Assembly (NCBI GenBank): GCA_947462255.1
Contig: CANHOA010000010.1
Location: 1-64,000, forward strand
Source of the DNA: Flavobacteriales bacterium
Lineage (GTDB): Bacteria > Bacteroidota > Bacteroidia > Flavobacteriales_D > Crocinitomicaceae
Direction: 5' to 3'
DNA: 64,000 nt
Shown in pieces: positions 33,815 to 40,416 of this stretch. The translations under genes and the position numbers were made by a program. The stretch's first letter is position 1. Every line of letters starts with the position of its first letter. Below the pieces are notes generated by a model. The model was not told the origin of the DNA and did not search any database. It was given only the letters and a program-made list of their open reading frames with translations.

Positions 33815-35947
33815 TTAACCTTTGACAATTTTGTAAAGCCAGTCTTTACCTTCTGAGCCTATTTTTAAAATATACATCCCACTGGCTAATTTTGAGATGT
33901 CCAAGGTGTTTTCTGATCGCAAGCACTTCATCTCAGTACCATTTATAGCATAAATTCGGATGATTTCATTTCCTGTCAGTTCTCCTTCGATACTAATAAA
34001 ATCACATGCCGGATTAGGAAATATTTTCCAATATGGCTGCGTTTCCTTATCCGTTAGATTGGCAGTATAGGAAGCTTTAACAGCTGAGTAGGCATCGACT
34101 TTCCCCATTCCCCAACGTACGTGACCCGGAGGATCAATAGTACCTGTGTACGAATCTTCGTAGGCCGTATTTTTTAGTACGTTTTTTACATCTTCTGGAG
34201 AAATAGTGGGCTTTGCTTCAAGAATAAGCGAAACGATGCCTGCTACCATTGGTCCAGACATAGAGGTGCCGGATAAGCGGACAAAATCATAATTATTATT
34301 ATTGAAATTAACTGAAGCAACCGGAGTAAAGCTACTTGTTGAGAATGAATTGAGTGCTGAAGCGATATTCACACCTGGTGCTGAAATATCGGGTTTAGGG
34401 TATTCATCCATTCGAGGACCATTACTTGAAAATGTAGCGATATTGCTAAAGGTATTATGGGCGGCAACTGTAATGACACCTGTAGTTACCCCAGGATGAT
34501 TGATACCGTATTGATCATTACCGATAATATAGCCACTTCCATTGGTGGTGAAAGGTGAACTCGTGTTTCCACTACCATAAATGTTTCTGCGTGTATTCCA
34601 ATAGTGAACCCTGCCACTTGTGGCCTCTGAGCATAAAATTACTTTCAATGTTGGGTTGGTACATTTTACATCTAAGGTCATTTGGGGACGATTATTCAGT
34701 GGGTGCGCTGCATCGGTAGTAATCATGTAAAAGACTGTGTCTGTTCCCGACACCATGAAGGAATCTATAAAAGCGGTTGTACTTAAGGTATTGAATAATG
34801 GAGTTTGTTTGAGTAATACGCTATTTCCCGATAAAATGCGTAATCGACAAGAATAATTATTTCCCGGTTCGCCCCATGTGCTGATGGTTTGTCCCCACAA
34901 TAGGGTATCGTTCGCATAACCAAATCCACTGATCCTCGTTTTTATGGAGTCGTTATTGAAATCGCGCCTAATGTGGTGATTTACTCCTGAACTATTTCCT
35001 CCACTCACTACAAAGACAACTCCCGAATCAATATAGCTTTCAATGGCTTGAGAAAATAGTGATGTTCCATCCAAAGGATTCGTTCGCATAGAACCAAAAG
35101 AATTATTGATTACTAATCTTTTTCCAACTGATGTTGCCTTTTCATACATCCATTGATAAGCATCCAATGAAGCAGAGGCATATCCTAAATCCATTTGCGA
35201 AAATAAAAGATCGGATTCGAAACCGATTCCACGATAGGCTGTTCCTCCGCCAGCCCCCCCGGCAATACCTGCTACATGTGTTCCGTGATAGGTAGAGGCT
35301 AGTGAAAAAGTATCAACTTCCATGTTCAATAGGTCCACGGTATTATCCAACAATGTTCCGTAATTAAATCCAACTGGTGGATTGCCAGAGGTTCTGACCT
35401 GATCCCATGACGCTAAAACACGATAAGTTATTAAAGAAGTATCGAAAAAAACAGGATGTGCATACTCAAACCCCCAATCTACAATGCCTATAATTACATC
35501 TTTTCCTGTGTACGATTGTGGTAAATTAATTCCCATGTGTACGCTGTCTGCTCGCGTATCTGAGATTGCTAAATCTAAAAATGGATCGCTTTTTTCGGGC
35601 ACCTCTAAATACTCTATTCCTAGTATAGGAGTAGCATTTAAAAATAAATTTATTGGCAGTTGGATGGTGGCAATATTTCCAATAATTGTTGGGTTAAATC
35701 CTCCTAATCGGTTTATTTCTGATCCTTTAAAGGATGCATTGATTTTTGCTAAGAGGGAAATGGAATATTGTCCGTTTGCAATCGTAATTGGGAATCTTTT
35801 TTGGATGTTTTCTGATAGGACTCCATTGTTATTTTTAAGCTCTTTTAGGATTACTTGCTTTACCCCCATAGTGTAAGCAGATGTTTTGTATTGCGCCGAT
35901 AAAGGAAGGTAGAACATTACAGTTAGCAGAAAAAAAAATAGTTTCAT
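33815..35947 (-). CDS. Secreted subtilisin-like serine peptidase (S8) with T9SS sorting domain
   Basis: The 710-residue peptidase starts at ATG 35947 with a signal peptide (MKLFFFLLTVMFYLPLSAQ). The frame stays open to 36127, but that extension is Lys/Phe-rich and would bury the signal. An inhibitor-like propeptide (about 20-125) is followed by an S8 domain with catalytic Asp157 (GIVDWGF), His221 (HGTHVAG) and Ser562 (GTSMSGP); an insert of about 110 residues lies between His and Ser. A type A T9SS sorting domain ends it (IFPNPACDFISIEG ... LASGMYILKI). All three triad residues are present, so it should be active outside the cell. Confidence 0.94.
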   Translation of the reverse strand: MKLFFFLLTVMFYLPLSAQYKTSAYTMGVKQVILKELKNNNGVLSENIQKRFPITIANGQYSISLLAKINASFKGSEINRLGGFNPTIIGNIATIQLPINLFLNATPILGIEYLEVPEKSDPFLDLAISDTRADSVHMGINLPQSYTGKDVIIGIVDWGFEYAHPVFFDTSLITYRVLASWDQVRTSGNPPVGFNYGTLLDNTVDLLNMEVDTFSLASTYHGTHVAGIAGGAGGGTAYRGIGFESDLLFSQMDLGYASASLDAYQWMYEKATSVGKRLVINNSFGSMRTNPLDGTSLFSQAIESYIDSGVVFVVSGGNSSGVNHHIRRDFNNDSIKTRISGFGYANDTLLWGQTISTWGEPGNNYSCRLRILSGNSVLLKQTPLFNTLSTTAFIDSFMVSGTDTVFYMITTDAAHPLNNRPQMTLDVKCTNPTLKVILCSEATSGRVHYWNTRRNIYGSGNTSSPFTTNGSGYIIGNDQYGINHPGVTTGVITVAAHNTFSNIATFSSNGPRMDEYPKPDISAPGVNIASALNSFSTSSFTPVASVNFNNNNYDFVRLSGTSMSGPMVAGIVSLILEAKPTISPEDVKNVLKNTAYEDSYTGTIDPPGHVRWGMGKVDAYSAVKASYTANLTDKETQPYWKIFPNPACDFISIEGELTGNEIIRIYAINGTEMKCLRSENTLDISKLASGMYILKIGSEGKDWLYKIVKG

Positions 35948-35962
35948 GGTAGTAATTTTTAC

Positions 35963-35970
35963 TAAAGATA
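35963..35970 (-). promoter_or_regulatory. -7-like box of the subtilase gene
   Basis: TATCTTTA on the minus strand has one mismatch to TAnnTTTG and lies 15 bases before ATG 35947, supporting that start over the longer open frame. Confidence 0.35.
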
Positions 35971-36078
35971 AACTTTTAATTCTAGCTTTCATTTTAAAAA
36001 ATAAATTCGTTTTTTTTCTCCTGTCGCCTATTATTCTGATAAAGTGTTGACGGAAATATTCGTCCTTGACTTTTTTGA

Positions 36079-36104
36079 TTCTTTTTTTGTTAAGAAAAAA
36101 AGAA
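36079..36104. terminator. 10-bp AT-only hairpin in the 284-base gap 35948-36231
   Basis: TTCTTTTTTT (36079-36088) and AAAAAAAGAA (36095-36104) are perfectly complementary around a six-base loop. It lies between the end of the first sulfotransferase and the start of the subtilase, and the arm on the minus strand is itself T-rich, so it could act as a terminator. The stem has one G-C pair only. I see no gene or RNA in the rest of this gap. Confidence 0.3.
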
Positions 36105-36231
36105 AGGAAAATAGAATAATTAATCAATTTGAGATAATTGTTCGAAATATGAATTTGATTAAGATTTTGATTGGTGGTAAGAAAAGGGACATGAAATTTT
36201 AATTCTTATGTATAAAGAAATCTAAGCTTTT

Positions 36232-37296
36232 TCACACTGGAATTGAATTGCGTTTCTTCTTTCGTTTCTTTAATTTGAGCTTTAAACTCAATGGAAGGTG
36301 TAAATAAAATGTTAACAAAAAGGGACGATATAAAAACGCTAAAAATTGATACAGAGAAAAGCGAATTGTTCCCGTTTTTTTCTTGTTGGAAAGTTCATAG
36401 TTAAATGTCTCCAAATAATGCTGGCATTGTCCTTCAATAATTTGCTGTTCTTTTTGAGATAAAAATGTTTTGTATTGCCCTATCTTTTTTGAATCGAGTG
36501 GAGATCGGATGCCAGAGTGAAATGCGAGCAGTTTTTCAGTAAACGCTGGATCTAATTTTTCCTTTTGGCTCCTAACGTAGTTTTCAAAAACACCTTCAGT
36601 ATTTAGCATGCATGAAGAAAATTCGAGCGATAGAAACGAACATGTCTTTTTAAGTGCTGATTCAGGTGATTGAATTAAGTCCTCAAATTTGATAATTAGG
36701 CGATTGTTTTCAGGGAGGGCTAGCATTCTTGCGTAAACACCCTTCCAGATGGATGCTAAGAAAAAAGGATGCTTATTCCAATTTAATTTGCGGATGCTTT
36801 TGGATACAATGTTGTCGCGTACGTCTCTTACCAAAAGTAAGAACTTGGCAAGAGGAAATAGATGTTGGATCGCTTCTAGGTGATACACATACTTGATTTG
36901 CTTGTCAACAATCACGCGAACGCTTGATTTATTTTTTTGATCGGAATCATAAAAATTGAGGTAGCTAATCTTTACAATGCGCTCATAGGTCAATAGGGCT
37001 TTATTTGCCAATAATTCCGCATGAAAAATAGCTCTTTGGGTGAAATATAGATCCATATTTTTCTCTGCTAACAAGAAAAAATCGTCTACATAGGATGAAA
37101 TGTCTTCATCCGTCCAAGTTACTATTTTATGGTATTTAGGATATAAATACAGCGCAAAGGGTTCTTCGGAAGGCGAAATAATTTCAGGATGCAAATTCAA
37201 CATCAAACACAGTAGTGAACTACCTGTCCGTTCGGTACATAAAATAAAATGAATGCTTATTTCATCTAATGATTTCGCATCGTATACTGTAGACAT
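36232..37296 (-). CDS. Sulfotransferase family protein (first copy)
   Basis: A cytosolic PAPS-dependent sulfotransferase fold of 354 residues. The 5'-phosphosulfate loop is CTERTGSSLL (20-29), a P-loop variant, and the 3'-phosphate site is LLVRDVRDNIVSKSIRKL (about 155-172), broken up as R-D-x-R-D-N and S-K-S. The C-terminus has a hydrophobic stretch and a very basic tail (KLKLKKRKKKRN). Acceptor unknown; bacterial members sulfate glycans, lipids or small molecules. I prefer ATG 37296 to the TTG at 37302. An exact -7 box precedes it. A fragment homologous to its N-terminus lies at about 39262-39375. Confidence 0.88.
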   Translation of the reverse strand: MSTVYDAKSLDEISIHFILCTERTGSSLLCLMLNLHPEIISPSEEPFALYLYPKYHKIVTWTDEDISSYVDDFFLLAEKNMDLYFTQRAIFHAELLANKALLTYERIVKISYLNFYDSDQKNKSSVRVIVDKQIKYVYHLEAIQHLFPLAKFLLLVRDVRDNIVSKSIRKLNWNKHPFFLASIWKGVYARMLALPENNRLIIKFEDLIQSPESALKKTCSFLSLEFSSCMLNTEGVFENYVRSQKEKLDPAFTEKLLAFHSGIRSPLDSKKIGQYKTFLSQKEQQIIEGQCQHYLETFNYELSNKKKTGTIRFSLYQFLAFLYRPFLLTFYLHLPLSLKLKLKKRKKKRNSIPV

Positions 37297-37334
37297 ATTC
37301 AATTTTGAAGATAGTAAAATCGTCTTGCAAAATA

Positions 37335-37342
37335 CAAATTTA
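37335..37342 (-). promoter_or_regulatory. -7 promoter box of the first sulfotransferase
   Basis: TAAATTTG on the minus strand, exact TAnnTTTG match, 38 bases before ATG 37296. It occupies one end of the 219-base divergent gap shared with the clan CD-like peptidase gene. Confidence 0.6.
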
Positions 37343-37466
37343 GTAGGGATTTGTTATCGTTTTTAGTTGTCTAAATATTTAATCCTTTGTCGCGAGTTAA
37401 TTTAGGCCTAGGATTATGCGATGTATTGTTTCATGTAACCATTCAATCATATTTCATTCATAGAAA

Positions 37467-37485
37467 AAGGTGGAATTTCTACCTT
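37467..37485. promoter_or_regulatory. 19-base near-palindrome upstream of the clan CD-like gene
   Basis: AAGGTGGAATTTCTACCTT is symmetrical apart from one G/T mismatch in each half, which would still pair as a wobble in RNA. It lies 30 bases before the ATG at 37516 and could be an operator or a leader hairpin. There is no T-tract, so it is not a terminator. A four-codon frame (ATGAAAATAAAGTAG, 37500-37514) ends one base before the gene's ATG. Confidence 0.45.
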
Positions 37486-37515
37486 GAAGTATTATTAATA
37501 TGAAAATAAAGTAGC

Positions 37516-38298
37516 ATGAATTTTCTGAGCCTTCTAATTTCTTTGTTCCTTGTTGGTTCATTAGCAGCACAAAAGTCGCCTGCTTTGAATCAAAAAACGG
37601 CCGTTTTGATCATAGGTTATGAGGCGCAAGATGGTGTCGTAGAGTCATTCAATGGCTATGCTAATTTTCTTACTAATAAAGGGATCTTCGTTTACAAATT
37701 TTATTATCCAAAAGCTAGTTGGGAGGACATCGTTCCTCTTGCTAATACATGTTCATTTCTACTTTATTCTGGACATGGTTGTTCAAGTTGTGGATTAGAC
37801 AATCAATATGGGGGAATGTATAGTAATGATTTTGTTTCTGCTCGAGATATCGTAGAAGAATTGCATTTTGAAAATCACCCTGTCATTATTTATAACCATG
37901 CATGTGGTTCTGCGGGCACCTCTGATTCTGATCCAAATGATATTGGGATGAAAGAAGCGATTAATCGAATTACTGATACAGCTTTGCCTTTCTTTATGTC
38001 TGGTGCCGCTGCCTATTTTGCAACGAATTATTACGATCACCCGCAAGAAATTCTTTCGGCGCTTTTTGAAGGAAAGTCAGCCACGGAATTATTTAAAGCT
38101 CAAATTCAGTCTGGAGATCACGTCGTTAACAATAAGCCGATAGTAAATAACCCATATTTCAATAATTGTAACTTGGGAATTTCATGCTCAAGGGAATCGG
38201 TAAATAATTCAAATTCTTTTAAAATTGAGTATAATTTCGCATATGTCGCACCTCCTGTATTCAGATTTGTTAAGATAGAATCAGTCGCCAAAAACTGA
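37516..38298 (+). CDS. Secreted clan CD-like (caspase/gingipain-fold) putative cysteine peptidase
   Basis: The 260-residue protein has a signal peptide (MNFLSLLISLFLVGSLAAQ). Two beta-strand motifs match the clan CD dyad: a hydrophobic strand plus His-Gly, FLLYSGHG (81-88, His87), and a second strand ending in Ala-Cys, VIIYNHACGSAG (123-134, Cys130). Spacing and order fit caspases, gingipains, clostripain and CHAT proteases. An Asp/Gly-rich loop (SGHGCSSCGLDNQYGG) lies between. The protein is a compact single domain without a T9SS tail or obvious propeptide. No family name can be given from sequence alone, so peptidase activity is inference. It sits between the sulfotransferases in divergent orientation. 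Confidence 0.7.
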   Translation: MNFLSLLISLFLVGSLAAQKSPALNQKTAVLIIGYEAQDGVVESFNGYANFLTNKGIFVYKFYYPKASWEDIVPLANTCSFLLYSGHGCSSCGLDNQYGGMYSNDFVSARDIVEELHFENHPVIIYNHACGSAGTSDSDPNDIGMKEAINRITDTALPFFMSGAAAYFATNYYDHPQEILSALFEGKSATELFKAQIQSGDHVVNNKPIVNNPYFNNCNLGISCSRESVNNSNSFKIEYNFAYVAPPVFRFVKIESVAKN

Positions 38299-38418
38299 TA
38301 AAATGAACAGGTATAAAAAATAGTTATTATTGGATGTAAGAAAAATAGGTATATTCACTAAAGATTCTCATTAACAAAGTTTATGCGCGTATTAGGACCA
38401 TTAAAAAAATCATACATT

Positions 38419-39246
38419 ATGAAATCAACGATATTTATCTTCATTTTACTGTCAACATCCGCATTACTAAGCGCTTGTAGTGAAAGTACTGCACAAGAGA
38501 CGCCTCCAATAGATAAACCAACTGACGATACTACTTCAATTTCAGCGTTTTCCTTCATTAATGAAGAAGGAATGCTTATAAAAACAAGATTTAATGTCCC
38601 TGAAGGATATAAAAGAATTGAGTCTGCTCCGAATACTTGGGAATCGTTTCTTCAAAATTTACCTTTAAAAGCGCATGGCTCTCAAGTAAAACTTTATGAT
38701 GGAACACTTAAGTCAAACACGTCTGCCTACCTAGCCGTGGTTGATTTATCAATTGGGAATAGAGACCTTCATCAATGTGCTGATGCGATAATGAGGCTTA
38801 GAGCGGATTATTTTAATGCACAGGAGAAATATAGTGAAATTGAATTTTTGTTTGTTAGTGGAAAAAGATCCAATTACAAAACTTGGCTTGGCACACGCCC
38901 TCCTAATGCAAAAAATTATTGGGCGTATTTAGAGAATGTATTCAATTTTGCAAGTACTTTGTCATTGGATAAACAATTGATTCATAAAGAGATAAATCAA
39001 CTTCAGATTGGTGACGTGTTTATTAAAGGGGGAAGTCCAGGTCATGCGGTGATTGTTGTTGATAAATGCATAAATGCAAAAGGAGAAGTTAAGTTCATGT
39101 TAGCCCAAAGCTATATGCCAGCTCAAGAAACCCAAATTCTTGTAAATCCAGCATCGTCAGAAAGTCCCTGGTATGATTTAAATTTTGGAGAATACTTAAA
39201 CAGTGCTGAATACACATTCACAAAAGATCAATTGAAAAGGTTCTAA
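38419..39246 (+). CDS. DUF4846 domain lipoprotein
   Basis: A 275-residue lipoprotein. I use ATG 38419, which gives MKSTIFIFILLSTSALLSAC with lipobox Cys20; the ATG at 38383 would add 12 residues before the signal peptide. The mature part shows the DUF4846 pattern: RFNVPEGYKRI near the N-terminus, LPLKAHGSQVKLYDG, AYLAVVDLSIGNRDLHQCADAIMRLRADY, and near the end GDVFIKGGSPGHAVIVVD and MLAQSYMPAQE. The His in SPGHAVIV and the Cys in HQCADA are reminiscent of NlpC/P60 or transglutaminase-like amidase cores, but that is only resemblance. Function unknown. It follows the clan CD-like gene after 120 bases on the same strand. Confidence 0.88.
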   Translation: MKSTIFIFILLSTSALLSACSESTAQETPPIDKPTDDTTSISAFSFINEEGMLIKTRFNVPEGYKRIESAPNTWESFLQNLPLKAHGSQVKLYDGTLKSNTSAYLAVVDLSIGNRDLHQCADAIMRLRADYFNAQEKYSEIEFLFVSGKRSNYKTWLGTRPPNAKNYWAYLENVFNFASTLSLDKQLIHKEINQLQIGDVFIKGGSPGHAVIVVDKCINAKGEVKFMLAQSYMPAQETQILVNPASSESPWYDLNFGEYLNSAEYTFTKDQLKRF

Positions 39247-39261
39247 TGAAAAAATAGTTAA

Positions 39262-39375
39262 TTCAAATACAGCGCAAAGGTTTTGCCGAAGGGCCAATCA
39301 GTTTGGATTCATGTTAAGCATGTTCGCTAGTAATGAACTTTCTGTAGGTGCGATGAAAAGAATATATGAACTTGA
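39262..39375 (-). pseudogene. Decayed N-terminal remnant of a sulfotransferase gene
   Basis: Read on the minus strand this 110-base stretch still aligns with the start of the first sulfotransferase: FIAPTE-SSLLANMLNMNP against FILCTERTGSSLLCLMLNLHP, with the three P-loop residues RTG deleted, then an in-frame TGA and a one-base deletion before a 16-base identical block (AAATACAGCGCAAAGG on the plus strand at 39265-39280 and 37145-37160). It ends 33 bases before the stop of the second sulfotransferase. It is non-functional by three independent lesions and most likely the relic of a duplicated copy whose remainder is lost. Confidence 0.75.
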
Positions 39376-39408
39376 TAGGAATTTGGTCGATATCCTCTAT
39401 GGATTTTA

Positions 39409-40401
39409 TCAAGATGACTTACGCGTTAAGGATTTAATTCGGCTCAGTTTAATTTTTACGGGTGTGTAAAATAAGATTTTTTCTTTCAGCCAGTAGCTAA
39501 ATTCCAAAATGCGGTATTTCAAGACAATTGGTTTTGCTTGTGGTTTGCTGATTACATAGCCAAAAGTGTGCATAAGTGGCCCACAAATACCTTCGATCAA
39601 TGATAATTGTTCTGCCGTCAATATTTCTTTCCATTGTCCAATAGCATTTCTATTCAGGGGTTTAGCTAAATCTGCATATTTTTTTTGAATGCTAGCATCC
39701 AATTCCTGAATATGTGCTTCGCTATAACTTGCTAATGCCATGCTACTTGATTGAAATGGCACATTTAAAAATACACTTATTTTTTGAAGTTCTTCGTCCG
39801 TATGCTCGATGAAAGATTCATATTTCACCAATAATACACGGTCGGGAAATTGTTTTGTAAGACGGGTATATTCGGTATTAAAGCGTTTCCATCGCAAAGC
39901 ATGTATGGAAACGTGTTCGTTTCTCGTATTCTGACGATTCTTTGTTTTGATGCGAGATGCAGCATTGTCTCTTGGATCCCTAACAATAAATATACACTTG
40001 TCCTTGGTATTTTTTTTTAAGATGTAATTTAAGAATAAGGTATAACTTGGGTTTTTATCAATGATCCAATCGGTATTTTGGACGATTTCAGCCTGATTGC
40101 TTTCAAAAAAAGCCAAGGACAAGGTATTCATGTAATCGTCAAAAGATTGGGTTTTCGCTTGAGCAACTAAGGCTTCGCGATCCAATTGCCAAGGATGCTC
40201 TGCGTATAGCTGAGAATACCATTTTAAATAGTCAGAAACTTGTGATTCCAAAAGGGGATTGAAGCGGCCATTATTCCAATAGTAAAAAAAACCGTAGATT
40301 GGTATTTCTGGGGTGTATTTGAATTGAGCTTTCTTAGCCACCATTTTTGCGATTAGGGTAGAGCCAGAACGACCAATTCCTGAAATAAACAATCTATTCA
40401 C
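39409..40401 (-). CDS. Sulfotransferase family protein (second copy)
   Basis: A 330-residue PAPS-dependent sulfotransferase. The 5'-phosphosulfate loop GIGRSGSTL (8-16) lies right after the GTG start at 40401, which is the only start that leaves the fold intact. The 3'-phosphate motif is FIVRDPRDNAASR, followed by an RW helix and KYESF, as in bacterial and carbohydrate sulfotransferases. The C-terminus is basic and slightly hydrophobic. It differs clearly in sequence from the first copy. It is 15 bases downstream of the GT-C/TPR gene and probably in one operon with it, which hints that the glycan made there is sulfated. Confidence 0.9.
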   Translation of the reverse strand: MNRLFISGIGRSGSTLIAKMVAKKAQFKYTPEIPIYGFFYYWNNGRFNPLLESQVSDYLKWYSQLYAEHPWQLDREALVAQAKTQSFDDYMNTLSLAFFESNQAEIVQNTDWIIDKNPSYTLFLNYILKKNTKDKCIFIVRDPRDNAASRIKTKNRQNTRNEHVSIHALRWKRFNTEYTRLTKQFPDRVLLVKYESFIEHTDEELQKISVFLNVPFQSSSMALASYSEAHIQELDASIQKKYADLAKPLNRNAIGQWKEILTAEQLSLIEGICGPLMHTFGYVISKPQAKPIVLKYRILEFSYWLKEKILFYTPVKIKLSRIKSLTRKSS

Positions 40402-40416
40402 ATTAAGTATTTTAAG

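Noticed and set aside
36128..36231. Small gene between the subtilase and the first sulfotransferase
   Set aside because: No frame with a plausible start and protein-like composition; only the AT-rich hairpin nearby stands out.
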